Origin: Ctenosaura bakeri
Taxonomy: Eukaryota > Chordata > Lepidosauria > Squamata > Iguanidae
Assembly (NCBI GenBank): GCA_948474755.1
Contig: CAOLHI010000022.1
Location: 434,001-498,000, forward strand
Reading direction: 5' to 3'
DNA length: 64,000 nucleotides
Part shown: positions 36,826 to 49,159 of the stretch, piece by piece
How the letters are laid out: each line of letters opens with the position of its first letter
How positions within the stretch are numbered: the first letter of the stretch is position 1
The notes under the pieces: generated by a model
Databases searched by the model: none
Told to the model about the DNA's origin: nothing
What the model saw: the letters and a program-made list of their open reading frames with translations, nothing else
Translations under genes and position numbers: made by a program

Positions 36826-37115
36826 AGCTTAGTGGTTAAGCACATGCTTGTCATTCAGAGGACCCAGGCAGGGATTAGAAAGAGCCCTGTCCTAAACTCT
36901 GGAGCACCATTACCACTTAGTGTAAACCAGGAGTTCAGAAGCCACCTCTAGATGTTTGTGACTACAACTCCTATAATATCTTGCCATTGGTCACCTTGGC
37001 TGGTACCACCAAGCTGAGATTCCTTTTAGCTGAATCTAAAAAACTCAGTGGGCCAGATAGTCCCTACTTTTGGTGAAAACAGTACTGATGGACCAATAGT
37101 TTGACTTGATTTCTT
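36826..37115 (+). mobile_element. tRNA-derived SINE, probably split by a later insertion
   Basis: The head GCTGTAGCTTAGTGGTTAAG with CACATGCTTGTCATTCAGAG has a recognisable A-box region, and AGAAAGAGCCCTGTCCTAAA follows. The expected end, ACAGTACTGATGGACCAATA with GTTTGACTTG, appears only at 37080-37113. In between, about 36929-37050 holds GTGACTACAACTCCTATAAT, the core of a palindromic hAT-type element. So the SINE seems to have received a small DNA element. Confidence 0.55.
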
Positions 37116-37665
37116 GGGTAGTTAAGAGCTAGTGCCATTTGCTGTGTCCTGTGTTCGTCAACATTCATTCTTCTTTTTCTAGTGGCAGTAGGTTTGTGGA
37201 GAAAGAATTTGAGTGACAATCAGAATATGTAGAAAGCAAGTAAGAAAAATTAAATTGCACTTCAAAATCTGCTTCAGATTTTTACTTAGCACTGGACAGA
37301 TGTTTGTTTCAAAAGCAGCATGTGATCCTTTTGCATGCTGTTTTTGTCTGGCCTGTAGTACTGCATGAAATATAAAGACCCCAGGTACTTCACAGTTTTA
37401 TGAAAAAAATTAGTACTAGCCAAGTCACCCAAGAAAAACATGTACCGTTTCTGACCTACGTTGGCTGTCCCCTCCATGTAAAAATGAGGAGAAAACTTGA
37501 GTATCATCTAGTCTTCCTGTACACTGCCTTTGGATCCTGGCCCCTCAACAGTTGACAAGATCTGGCTTTTCAGCTCTTGTCCTTCCCCTGCCCCTAAGAA
37601 GCAGCCCATGGTATCATTAATTGCCAAATTATGTTCAAAGTAAATTGAATGAAATTGCAGAGTAA

Positions 37666-37844
37666 TAGTGGCAGCTGGTACTTCCATGTTAGTGGGGTGA
37701 TGAATCTGAGATACCTTTATAGAAACTATCCAGTGTTCTGAACCATGTCCTTAAGATCGCTTCAGCATCTTGGCTTGCTCCTCTAGAATTTGTACTAAAA
37801 CCTGGAGCAGATTCTCTGTTCCACTGGTAGAAAAACTACCACTG
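37666..37844. mobile_element. Fold-back element, copy 2
   Basis: Left arm TAGTGGCAGCTGGTACTTCC; the right arm in reverse complement reads CAGTGGTAGTTTTTCTACCA then GAATCTGCTCCAGGTTTTAG. Both arms match the copy at 3666-3851 (CAGTGGTAGCTGCTGGCTTC, GAATCTGCTCTGGGTTTTAT). The shared TTCTGAACC block is also present. Non-coding; family unknown. Confidence 0.6.
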
Positions 37845-38199
37845 CAGGATAGCAGTAGTGTCATAGCCACTTCCTGCCCCAGCCATAAACACTTCCACAA
37901 AAGTGGTGTAACATATGGACTTTATATATGTGCATCAGTGTGACACCACCAGCAAGTGTTTCTTATCCAGCAAAATGGAAAAGGGAAAGATAATACATAA
38001 CAGCCCTGTAGACATATATATGAATGCATGTATCTGCCATTTCCCACTATTTGGTGATGGAACAAGATGGGTACAAATTCTTACATGCTTTCAGTTTGAC
38101 TTTGACATGCCTACTAATGGGTTGCAGCTTGTAAATACTGTAGAACTTAGTTGTACTGTTTTAAAACTATTTTTAAAGGATTTTTGTTTGCATGTTTTA

Positions 38200-38350
38200 A
38201 ATTGTTGTGAAAGTCATTGATAATTTAGTTCCATTTTAATGTTCATCTGTTGCATCTTTTAACTATGTTGCATTTTTTTTAATTTGTAAGCTGCTTTCAG
38301 TCCCGGTTTTGGCAAAAAGATGAAATATAAATAAACGTGATGATGATCAT
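38200..38350 (+). mobile_element. LINE 3' end with GATGAT tail
   Basis: TTTGTAAGCTGCTTTCAGTC, CCGGTTTTGGCAAAAAGATG and AAATATAAATAAACGTGATG form the usual last 80 bases of reptile CR1/L2-type LINEs ('AAGCTGCTTTGAGTCCCGG...AAATATAAATAAA'). A short GATGAT microsatellite tail follows. Confidence 0.65.
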
Positions 38351-39455
38351 ATTGAGGTTCCAGTTCCAAAATAAGTTGGGGCAAACTAGATGCAGTGTTA
38401 AATGTCTCACTGTCTTCCTCAGGCGTTGTTTAGAAATAATGCTGTCAAGGGGAAATTAAGAACTATGACACCCTAGCAGTAATCTCCCTCTCCCAATTGG
38501 TGATGCCAATTGATGCAAAATCCCCTTAACAAAGAAATGATAGAATGGAGAGGGGGGACACTTTAGGGGGAAAGGTTAAGAATGAAATTCCTCGTATGCC
38601 ACAGTTCTGCCCATCAGTGAGCTACTGTACCACAAAAAGAAATGCAAGTGACATAATTATATGTTTAATGTGTGATCTATTTTGACCCTAAATTTATCTA
38701 GGATTACTCTTAAGCTGTTAACTTGATTCAGTTTCTCAGTATTTCCTTTGGGTGTTGGTTAAGACTTATCAAACACTGCTGAATAGATAGTGATGAAGAT
38801 TCATATCTATAGGTATTATTGATCTTTTGAAAGCACCACAACCATTTGTCCTCATTAATTTCCTTGACAATTCTGTAAATGCAGTCTGCTGAAGTGATAG
38901 ATTACTGAAAGTGATGAAATGCTATGTGAAATAATCCTGCAGATGTTACTAGCGTACTGTCCTGTCATTTGGAAATATCATCTGCCTCTCTTTTCCTTTT
39001 TCTATTTTGTATTTTTCCCCCCTTTCCTTGTGTTCTTTGGGTGGAGGGGAAGGGTTGGGAGGATCCAACTGCAGTGAGGTCAGGGTTTGTTATTGGCAGT
39101 TTAATTACTATATGCTCTCTAGTGTCTCAGATAATACTATTTATTATTAGCAACTGGAGCTGTGTTCCTTTAGAATTATTCTTCAGCATCTACCTTAATG
39201 TCCAGTGGTAACTGGTAAGCATACATATTTTAGGTTGGGTTTTCCAGGACTCTTATTTGTTGGAGAATAGAACAAGATTATCAGAACAAGTGCTTAAGAA
39301 CTGCCTCATTGAATCAGGGAAGAAAAGTTTCCAGTGATCTGCCTCTGATTGTAGAACTAATAAGAGAAACCTCAATCAGGGATCAGAGGTTACTTGTCTC
39401 CACCCTCCTGTTGCTTATCTCCGCTGTCATACTGCCTCTGTTCTGAACAGTTCAA

Positions 39456-39645
39456 TTTAGTCATCATGGCTAATAGGCCTCCCAACAACTATCTTCAATA
39501 AGCTTGTCTAGCCCTTTCCAAGGTTATACAGACTACTGGCTTGATATCTTGCTACATCAGTGAATTACACAAGCTAATTAGTGATTGTGTGGAGGAGTTT
39601 GTCTTGAACCTGCCCAAAATCAATGTTGCTTGACCAGGAACTCCG
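39456..39645 (-). mobile_element. CR1-type LINE fragment, minus orientation
   Basis: GTCATCATGGCTAATAGGCC, ATAAGCTTGTCTAGCCCTTT, GTGAATTACACAAGCTAATT and TGTCTTGAACCTGCCCAAAA follow the antisense order of the branch seen in + orientation at 13790-14413. Fragmentary, with no frame. Confidence 0.65.
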
Positions 39646-39775
39646 GTAATGTGAGACAGGTAGATTTTTTTGTGCTCATTTTCTGTAATTCATAAGTGTA
39701 TAAATATGTTGCCCAAGCTAAAAAGTCTCAAACGTATTTCTTCCTTTAGAAGGCATCCCAACATTTTTATTTTGC

Positions 39776-39984
39776 TGCTGCTGCTGCTATTGTTGTTGTT
39801 GTGTGCCTGCAGGTCATTTCTGATTTGTAGTGACCCTAAGATAAACCTATCATGGGGTTTCTCTGGGGCTGAGAGTGTGTGATGCACCCAGGGTCATGCA
39901 GTGGGTGGGTTTCCATGGCCAAGCGGGGAGTCAAACTCTGGCCTCCAGGGTGATAGTCCATGCTCAGACCACTACACTGTCCTG
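39776..39984 (-). mobile_element. tRNA-derived SINE, minus orientation, near full length
   Basis: On the minus strand: GTGTAGTGGTCTGAGCATGG (A-box-like TAGTGGTCTGAGC), GGCCAGAGTTTGACTCCCCG (B-box-like GAGTTTGACTCCC), then CTGGGTGCATCACACACTCT and a tail ending in (CAA)n/(CAG)n at 39776-39800. It is the best preserved head of this SINE family in the window. Confidence 0.82.
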
Positions 39985-41160
39985 TCCCTATAAAGCCAAG
40001 AGTTAAGATGGTAGATGATACTGGATCCTAGTCTTACAATTAAGATATCATGCTATCCATTGTATGCTTCCAGATGTTACTCTTCATACACATTCTTTAT
40101 ATTTCTACCTGCGTTGTGCCATAGAGGAAATAAGTTTTATGATCTCACTGACCAGTTGAAGAAACCTCCACACTCAATAAGAAAGGGCAACATAAAAGTG
40201 TATTTCAGGCCCATGTATGCAAAGTGAGTTGCAATCCTGTCTAAATATTTGAAATCAGAGTTCATTTACTGAGAGAGTAACCCAGAATTGAGAAGCCGAG
40301 ATGAGACTCTGAGAATATTACATTGAGAAGCTCCTGAGTTCCCACAGTTGCACTATACAAGTTATAACCTAGCCGTCATCTCCTGAGTCAGCTTAATGGG
40401 TCTGACAGTGAGGGTGGGAAGGGGCATGAAAAAGCCTTTTTCTGTGAGTTAAGATAGCAAAATAGCCTCTGTCAACAAGTTACTCTTTGAACCAAGATTA
40501 CTGGCTGCTTAAGTAATGGTGGACTAGCATATGCTAGTCTCCCACATCTAGTTTGTGTGTTATGCGAATTTTGCAGTGATTCTGTGTGAAAATGCAGTTT
40601 TTAATAATTATTTTACTAATGATTTTAAACCAAAATGCAGTCAGTAAGGCACCAGGCCTTTCCATATAACCCAGATTTGGGCCCAAATCCAGTGAGGGAT
40701 TCCATAGATGGAGCTATTTCTGTAAGCAACATTGAGTGTATGGTTCTCACCTCCCAACATTAGCCCTTCAGGAACCAGAAAAACATGCTCCAGAGGACTG
40801 GAGAACCTTCCAAAGGCAGTTTTCAGGTGGCTCTGTGCACCTGAGGATGGAAGAGAAAGAAAGAAATTTCTGGTGTGCTAACCCTGTAGCACTGTTGCAT
40901 TCTTTGACTAAGGCTTCGGTCCAAATTTAGGCTGAAACAAATTTAGGTCTGAATCAGCTTTGTTGTGATCTGAGATGTGTTTTGTGAGGGCATTTTTCAC
41001 TAGAAACCAGACTGGATATCAAGGTAAAATCCAGATTGGATGAATCAGATGGTAGAAATGAGATGATAATTACAATAATGAACTTCATCCAAAATCTTTT
41101 CCTCTCCTTGCCACTGTGCCCCCTCTGTGTGCCAATATTTGCTCTGTAAGATACCATAAA

Positions 41161-41365
41161 GGCACCAGATCCCTTGTGATCTTGGAAACTAAGGAGGGTC
41201 AGCCCTGATTAGTACTTGGATGGAAGACGGCCAAGGAATACCAGGTGCTGTAGGTTCTATTTCAGAGGAAGGAACTGGCAAAACTGCCTCTGACTATTGC
41301 TTGCCTAAGAAAGCCTGATGAAGGGTTGCCATAAGTCAACAGGTGACTAGAAGGCACATGCATCC
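41161..41365 (+). mobile_element. 5S-rRNA-derived SINE
   Basis: The first 100 bases are a diverged 5S rRNA: TGTGATCTTGGAAACTAAGG, AGGGTCAGCCCTGATTAGTA, CTTGGATGGAAGACGGCCAA and GGAATACCAGGTGCTGTAGG line up along the internal promoter (A box, intermediate element, C box) and 3' stem. Downstream GAACTGGCAAAACTGCCTCT and AGGGTTGCCATAAGTCAACA form a SINE body and tail like that of the tRNA-headed SINEs nearby. It is therefore a SINE and not a 5S gene. 5S-headed SINEs are known from squamates. Confidence 0.88.
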
Positions 41366-42100
41366 CTACACAAGATCCCCTAACATTCTGCTGCAGATTG
41401 GAGAGGGAAACTGCAGTGGAAGGGTAGTTTAAACACCATTTTTGTCTGAAATGAGATGTTAATTAGAATGCAGACACCTGTTGGGATTTTTTTTTCCTTC
41501 CTTTGTTTCTGACAGGAAACATTAGTAGTCAGTCACAACTTAAAATACTAGGTTTCTTCATAGATTTTTTTATTTACAAGGTTTGCTTGACAGGGTACCT
41601 CACAAAAAAGTAGCTGTTCCATATGCAGCTGTCATTTCTGCCCAGAGGCAGAGAAAAAAAGAAGTAACTTCAATATCGCATTGTTGTGTCATTCCAGGTT
41701 TGTTTGTTTTTTCGCTTTATCGATATCACTGCTTCTCTAAATGGCTAAAAAAAAGAAAGAAGAGGGTTTTTTTTAAAAAAAACAAGATGATTAGCCAGAG
41801 TCATTGTTGCTCTATGAAGTTAGCAACTTGGGGGTGAAAGCTGACCATATGTAATCAAATGGGCAGCAAGTGGCTAGAATCCATACATACTTCAACTGTG
41901 TATGGGTGTCTGTATACTCAAGCATATTCTTTAGAATATGAGCTGGAAAATGAAGTTACACATAAAAACAGTCTGGGGATGCATTCTGTATGGAAACTGG
42001 ACGTACATGTCTGATAAACCATGATGGAAACACATTGCTTTGGTCCTGATCCACTGTGCACACAGGACATTTTTCCCAAATGATTATATTTTTGGAAAAA

Positions 42101-42220
42101 TTTGCTGATGGTTGTTATATTGAACTGTTGGCTGGCATTGATATTTTGCTGAAAATGCTATTATTTTGCTGAAATCTCTGTATTACTTTGCTGATCTCCC
42201 CATATAGTTTTGCTGAGCTA
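42101..42220. repeat. Decayed short minisatellite (TTTGCTGA motif)
   Basis: TTTGCTGA or a one-base variant occurs at 42101, 42145, 42165, 42188 and 42208. Spacings are 44, 20, 23 and 20, close to multiples of about 21 bases. Between copies there are ATTAT-like stretches. An eroded tandem array is the simplest reading. Confidence 0.5.
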
Positions 42221-43278
42221 TTCAGATTCTGTTTTAATGACATCACTGTTCAGGGGCAAGATAGAGAGACTGGCATTCTTCCATACAGACAGGCTGTCCC
42301 ATTTCCCACAAGAATGCAGGAGTTCACCATTTGTCATTAAAACTGTCAAATGTTCATGCAGTTTTACTTTCAGAATAAAAACTGAGGTTTCAAGAATTTA
42401 TTTACAAGTTATTAGAAGAATTAAAATAATGCACCATCAGCATACAGCAACTGACATAGCAGTTCCAACAAATAGCAGCATCTACATGAATTTTGAAAAT
42501 CCCTCTACCTTAGGAGTCTTTCATTGTGTTTCATGCATCCCTGATGTACTGCTGCTTTAGTTTCATTTTTATGGATTCATTCTTATTCAGTGTTTGATCC
42601 TAATCATTTAGGTATCATGGATTGAAGATGATGCTGTCACAGTACTGCATCGCTAATGCGATCTGAGTATGTGATGTTGTCAGTGAGAATAAATGAAGCC
42701 CTTTCAGTGCCTTCAGATAAGCTCAGGTGAACCAGATGTGCTCAAGTGAACTAGGCAACGCTCTTGTCTCTCTCTTCTGTGATGGCAACTGCACTTCCCT
42801 TCAGTGTTTCATGGTAGTGCATGACCTAGGCTCCCTTTGTATGTATTAATGTAATATTCTACTTTTCTATTCACATTGGATATCCAAAGTTATGTATGAA
42901 TGGGGCAGACTGTGAATGAAGATGCCCATGTCCATGTGAGTTCTTTCACCAGCTGTTCAACTTTATCTGTTGATTGACTTAGTAGGGGAAAGTGTGCTGA
43001 ACTGGTTTCTCCAGAACCTCACAGTAGCACCTGGCAAGAGGGCTCAGTGTCTGGGAAAGGCTCTCTGGTCCAGTGTCCATTTCTCTCCTCTCCACACTAG
43101 AATGCCATAAGCCAACAATTTATATTCTCAAACATTCCCCCAAGTGTTACAAGCTCAAACATGATAGAACATTTTGGGATATTTAAAATGGTGTCACCAC
43201 TCTTACCAGGATGATAAGGGGCACTGATGTAGGAGGGGGCAGGTTCTTTTTACTTGTTGATGCCTGCCCCTTCTGAAT

Positions 43279-43445
43279 GATCATAGAATCACAGAGTTGG
43301 AAGAGACCCTAGGGGCCATCGAGCCCAACCCCCTGCTATGCAGGAACATCCATCAAAGCACTCCCAACAGATGGCCATCCAGCCTCTGCTTAAAAACCTC
43401 CAAAGAGGGAGACTCTACCACACTCCAAGGCAGCACATTTTCACA
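43279..43445 (-). mobile_element. CR1-type LINE 3' end, minus orientation
   Basis: ATCATAGAATCACAGAGTTG (antisense tail), GGAAGAGACCCTAGGGGCCA, CCCAACCCCCTGCTATGCAG, AACAGATGGCCATCCAGCCT and AACCTCCAAAGAGGGAGACT are near-consensus. The copy ends abruptly near 43445, so only about 165 bases were inserted or retained. Same subfamily as 25645-26110. Confidence 0.88.
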
Positions 43446-45594
43446 TGATCTTATATCTTTTGAGAAGTACCCCCAAAATACCCACACCACAAAATGGAGG
43501 TATATTTTGTGAAGTGGGGAATGTTTGTGCTAATTATAACACTATAGATTTAGTCTTTGTTCTCTGAAGATGGAAAGGCTCCTTCTGTGGAATGGGGATC
43601 TAATAGAGGATCCCACAAGAGGCAGAGAGATGGTGAAGTTCATCTTCCCCCTCTGGCCAGGCTCCACTTTCTCCTTTTCTGCAGGGTCTCCAACCACGTA
43701 GAGTAGATTTTCTGGGGCCTGAAGAAGGAAGGAAAAAATCTGTGTCAATTCTAGCACTGCGCATTTCCTCAAGTGTAAGTAGAGTTCTGCTAAGCATATG
43801 TCCAATGAATTTTAGCGTATTATTTTACTGTAGATCATACAGTCTTCAAAGCATATTGATCAGGAATGGTTTGTCCGTTCTTTGCAACCGAACTTGATTC
43901 CATCCCATTTGCTTTCCGTATATCATCTTAATTTTTTTCTCTTCTAAGAGCTTCATCTTTGAACTTTGGCATTCCACTAGGAGTGAAATCAGTAGTGGCC
44001 ATACCTGTCCATATCTGGAATGATGATTATTTACTCATTGCCTCATTTTTTTTTAAAAAAAAAAAGCTTTTCTTTGTAAAAAGTCGTCATGTTTTCAGTT
44101 AACCAGCTTCTGCTTAATGTGATCAGGATCAAAACATTCCAAGCAAATATGCATCTTACAGGATGCTGTAATGGGATTGCCAGGTTGAGTATGGCCTGTG
44201 GTTTTAATCATTAACAGATTGTGGTCAGTTCCATGAGGCAGAACTGTGGCACATTTCTTACCCCAGAGTTCCCCCCCCCCCAACCCACCTTTTAGCTGAT
44301 CCACACATTTCCAACAACTCCCAGTGGGCAGCAGAGAGGCATGGAGAAGCATCCAGTTTGTTCCTGTGTAGCTGGACACACAAGGGTTCACCTTACAAGG
44401 GTGAAAGTGGCATTACTATGCATCCAACTTCAGGAACAGAGTGGGATGCTTCTCTATACCTCCTCTCACGCTCCACCAGACAGTAAATAGCTGTGCCTAT
44501 GGGAGAATTACAGCAGCTAAGACATGGAGTTTGAGGGTGCCAGAGAAGTGTTGGCATCCTGCCTGGCAGAACTTTCCTGTACCTCTTCCTAATCCAGTTA
44601 CAGAAATCCTATATTCAGTGTGGCAACGTTATGTTGTATAAATTAAAGTGGAAAAGGGAAGCACACATTTCTTATTTTAAGAGTAACTTCTTTTTTTAAA
44701 TTGTACCTGATTCCTAATGCAGTTGCAGACGGGGGCAGAAGTAATCTTTATTGCCTTTAGCTCTGTACTTACTAGCACATTATGAAAAGCTGATATTTAA
44801 AATATATTTAGACAAGTAGTGCATTTTAATAGATTTCTGCATGGTAGTGTAAAATATGATAACTATTTTCTTCTTTGGCAGACTGGCAGTTTGTAAAATA
44901 AAGCCAATATAAATTGTTTTCTGAGTTTTTCCCCTGATATATGTATATATCCAAACATCAAAATGTGCATATTTTATCTATGACTTTAAGTGTACAGTAT
45001 TTCAATATATACATGCATCTGACAGAAATTTGTTGGAAAATGAGAAAAACTATGGCATACAGGTAGTAACAGAAGTGTATCTTTTATTATGTTATGCTTG
45101 AATATGTATTGTCCCAAATCTGTCATTCTGCTCATGTCCCAGTGCACATTCAGTGTCCCCTATGTGTTTCAAGGGAGCTGCACCACATGTACAATGGGAG
45201 TGCAATACGATAGTTATCTATGTCCACGTGAACAGTGATTCCCTTGTAGACAGGAGTCCACTTCCTATCCATTCTTTAAATGCAAAGAATTGCTGATTTG
45301 AGTGATTGACATTGCTGTGCTGTATCTTTTTTTGTGCAAAATATATGATCTTTCTCTGTGCTTGTATAGTGGCCATGTCCCAGACCCTACAGTAGTGGCC
45401 ACTTTGGGTGAAACATATTTATGTGTTTCTGTCATATCCATGTCTAGTCCATTCCTCAGTCAGAAGCTAGTATGACCTTTACCAAGTGGTATTGAAGAAG
45501 CAGAATGCAGATATGCACAGAATTTCAATTCTTCAACTGTCTTAATGTATTTAGTGTGTGTGTGTGTGTGCACCAACAGACTAAAAGGGATACA

Positions 45595-45763
45595 TGGTTC
45601 TTCGTTGTGGTTTCTGCACCTCATACATATGGGTTTTCACACCTGTGCAGAGACCCATCTTGGAAAGTTCTAGTACTGAGCAGCTTGGTGGTGGCTCTGC
45701 CGTTCTAGCATACTGCACATGTCCCAGCCTGCCATGCTGCTCTTCAGTTTCTCTTTGTCCACC
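45595..45763. repeat. DIRS left inverted terminal repeat
   Basis: TTCTTCGTTGTGG, CACCTGTGCAGAGACCCATC, GGAAAGTTCTAGTACTGAGC and AGCTTGGTGGTGGCTCTGCC align with the reverse complement of the right end over about 170 bases. The outermost part also matches, in reverse complement, the sequence near 51165-51200. Confidence 0.87.
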
Positions 45764-46799
45764 AACTGAACAGCACATCTCTGAGTACCTGAGTTCTGCT
45801 GAGTACCTCCCACTCCTTTTCTTCCTTTTGTTGCTGTTATATGCCTTATGTCCTCTAAAGTTTCTTTCCTCTCTTTTTACTTTCTTCAGGCTTGCTGCCC
45901 CCCCCCAAAAAAAAACACCTCATGCTTTCCCACAATTTCCCTTTCTCATCCCTACCTTGTGCCAGCTTTTTATGGCCTCCACCTCTCTTTCAGTGTCTGC
46001 TCTTCATGCTCCAGGAAGGTCTCATTTCCAACATACTGCCTAGGCAAGATTCATATGGTCTCTAAAAGCGCCGTTTGCCAGGGGCTTCGCATCACAAACA
46101 CTCAAGAACTGCTGGGAGCATTCCCTCCAAGTGGCAGCCCAGGCAGCCTCCAGTTTCTGCTGCATTCAGCACCTGTTTCCCTAACTGAAATACGAAAAAC
46201 AACGGTACCAATCACCATATCAGGGTCAACCTCTTCAGCAGCCTTCTGGAAACCATCTTGGCACCGAACCCACTGCCTACTATGGAGCCAGTTGAATTGA
46301 ATACTTCTGCCTCAGCATCAGATGCCCAGGCCCAAGGAGTGCACATGGCAAAGGTGAAGTAAAAAGGCAGCATGATTCACTTAAAGGGAGGCCAAAAAAG
46401 GCATATGTCAGCCAGTACCTCAGCTCTGACAAACCAGGACAAGCTAAAACCAAAGAAAAGGCCAAAGCAAGGTCTTGCCAACTGCTTCGGCATCCAACTC
46501 TGAGCTTCTCTCTGCTGTGTTGACAGTCTCATAGCCTTCTCCTGTCAAGGAGCCAACCTCTGTGGCTTGGCAGACACTCTGGCTGTTTCATCTTAGCCCT
46601 AGGAATCACCAGGGAGACACCACCACTCCTGGTTGCCCAAGAGTGAATGGTCCCTCTTTGTATGGAAAATCTCCTAAGTGTCCTACAAGGGTGACTGCCA
46701 GTATTTCAGTCTCCTAGATCAACCAATATCATCATGAGGGAGCAACATGGGTTGTGACACTTATACTCTCTATCTTACTGAGACCACTACCTCAGGCAT

Positions 46800-48300
46800 T
46801 ACAACGCACTCTGGTATGGTACTTCCCATCTCATCACTGCCTGTCTCACTCATGCTCCCCTCACCACCAACCTTTTGTCTCACTGCAACATGGAGCCTTG
46901 TGCACCATTCATCCATGCCACTTTCAAGGCATGCTTCCATCTAGCCCAAGACACTGCCCAACAACTTCAGCCACAGTGTCCAGGCCCCCAACTTTGCAGT
47001 CTCCTTGGCTCCTTCACTCACTCTACCTCCAGAATTGGCCACTTTGCCAGCCTCCACAGCACTGACCTTGATGTCTGCTGTCTGCACTGCCCCAGTGTCA
47101 AGCATTCTGCCCTCTCTGCTCCCTTCTGTTACACAAGTCCTCTTGATAATGGCCTCAGCAACACCAGCAGTAGCAGTAGCAACAATGCTGACAACCGTGC
47201 TGCCTCTCCTCCCACCATAACCACAGAGTCCTCTGAAGGGGAATATGAAACCAAGTCTTCCCCTCTGGATTTGCCATTGGCCCACACACCTTTCCCACCT
47301 GGGAAGGTAAAAGATACTATGCCAACACTGCCACTGGAGGATGTTAAAATGTTCTTAGACATCATCTTCCAGATGGCAAAGTGGATCAGCCTTGACATCA
47401 CATCTCCCCTGACACCAGCGGCAGACCTAATCTTCACAGTGGTCAACTCCCACACTCCAGACCTGGCAATAATCCTACTATTCCAAGCACTGACCAAGGT
47501 TCTCAAGTTATCCTGGGCAAAGTCTGCCTCCTTCCCGCCAGTGTCTCATAGATCAAAACACCTCTACAAAGCTAAGCAGGAAAGTGCACCTATTCTTCTT
47601 TAACTACCCCCCTCTGAACTCGATTGTGGTGGAAACTTCCCTGTCCAGAGGTGGAGGAAGGCAGCGTACCAGTCTGGTGGACAAAGAGCATAAACTCCTG
47701 GACACATTTGGCAGACATTTCTCCTCTTCAGTGCTGTCTGTGAGAGTCACCAACACACGGCAGCATACTAGAGGTTTCTCTGGGAGAAAATTCTCTCCTT
47801 CATTCATCACATTCCAGAAGAGCACTATAATGCAGCCCTTGCCATCGAGCAAGAAGTGCACAGATTGACCTTGCAACAGATCCAGTCCACCAGATATTCT
47901 GTTGGCTGTGCGGCCAAGGTCATGTTGGGACTGGTGACCCTCAGTCGCTACATATGTCTTCACTCAGCAGACTTCACTGATGAAACCAGGTGGTGCATCA
48001 AATACCTTCCCTTTGACAACATCAGGTTCTTCAGTGCTGGTACTGACAAGGTAACCATCTCACCAAGGCCTGCTTGATGGCCAGGAGGATGCAGTTCAGA
48101 GGCTTGCAACAATGGCTGAGATCCTCAAAGTCATCTTGGAGGAGGCTGTCTGGATCCCTCACACAATCCAAATCTCCCTTCAGGTTGTACAGGACCCAGT
48201 CCCACTACTGTAAGTGTCACAAGCACACTTTCAAACAGCAGTTCTCCCAGCACTCTCTCACCAAGAGACAAGCAGGCATGCCGAGGTTGCACCTTTGACT
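46800..48300 (+). pseudogene. DIRS gag remnant
   Basis: A frame from 46875 to 47603 stays open for 242 codons, ending in a stretch that includes PVSHRSKHLYKAKQ. In the next frame NSIVVETSLSRGGGRQRTSL and LLDTFGRHFSSS (from about 47612) match the conserved DIRS gag passage 'NSIVV..(A/S)LSR...LDTFGRR'. In a third frame ADFTDETRWCIKYLPFDN and IRFFSAGTDKV (about 47970-48050) match 'LPF...LF...TD'. The gene therefore carries at least two frameshifts. The protein would have formed the particle. No start codon could be fixed. Confidence 0.75.
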
Positions 48301-48516
48301 CCTCTGCCCAGATGGCACCTCAGCCAATCCTTTATCTACCAGATGCCAGAGCTCTCAAACACCAAGGCTCTACTTCTGTTACTCCACCTGGCAGAATAAC
48401 ATCATCACAGACACCTGAGTCCTTAGTATTGTTTGCCCTGGCTACACCATAGTGTTCTCAAATATTCCTCCTGTTGGCATGTTCTAGAGTACACCACCAT
48501 CAGGAGCACTCTCAGA

Positions 48517-49150
48517 GAAGGTGGCCACCCTCCTTGAGAAGGGAGCCATAGAAAAGATCCCGAGCTCCTTCAGGCAAGACAGCTACTTTTCCTAATTCAT
48601 GGTATCAAAGAAAGATACCTGCCTTCACCCATCCTCAGCCTCCAAGATAATTCTCCAAACCATCCTTCCATTCCTGCTACAAAGGAACTGGTTCACATTG
48701 GTGAATCTATGAGATGCTTACTTACACATTGCAGTTCACTCCTGACATTGTACATTCCTCAGGTTTGCCATAAGGACATCTCTCTATCAGTACCGAGTGC
48801 TGAGTGCTTCCACTCAGCCTCCTCACAGGCTCAAGAGTCTTCATAAAATGTATGGCTTTAGTGATCTCCTTCCTGAGAACACAAGGAATCCAGATCTCCC
48901 CATACTTGGACTATTGGCTTCTGGTGTCGTCATCCTGGACTGCCCTGTACCAAGACATCCATCTTACCCTCACTACTCCGCAACCTCGGTCTTGACATAA
49001 ACAAACAAACAAAAAATCAGTCTTTAAGCCCACCAGAGTGATTGACTTCACTGGAGTTACCCTGAACTCCTGGTCAGCTTCAGTATACTTCCCAGCTCAA
49101 AGGGTTCTCACCTTACACACCAACATAAAGGATCTCTTCAGGCAGCTTTG
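48517..49150 (+). pseudogene. DIRS reverse transcriptase remnant
   Basis: One frame from 48517 reads TLLEKGAIEKIPSSFRQDSY, a stop at 48593-48595, FMVSKKDTC, then NWFTLVNL, a stop at 48710-48712 and DAYLHIAVHS. These correspond to RT motifs 1-3 ('LL.KGAIE', 'VPKKDG', 'WF..LDLKDAYFHI'). TSLYQYRVLS follows; in another frame RVFIKCMALVISFLRTQGIQ leads to PYLDYWLLVSS. The catalytic 'YLDD' box is YLDY, a lost aspartate. The second stop lies where the family usually has K or R before DAY, so it may be a CpG-decay CGA to TGA change. The enzyme is dead. Confidence 0.85.
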
Positions 49151-49159
49151 ATACATGAC

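Noticed and set aside
36826..36900. Possible tRNA gene (TAGCTTAGTGGTTAAG head)
   Set aside because: The B box and acceptor stem are not intact and the sequence continues as a known SINE type.
41161..41260. Possible 5S rRNA gene
   Set aside because: It is too diverged in the 5S part, lacks a T-run terminator directly after it and continues into a SINE body and tail.
46875..47603. A 242-codon open frame that could be taken for a new gene
   Set aside because: It lies inside the DIRS-like element, upstream of RT, and continues by frameshift into recognisable DIRS gag motifs. It is a retroelement remnant, not a host gene.
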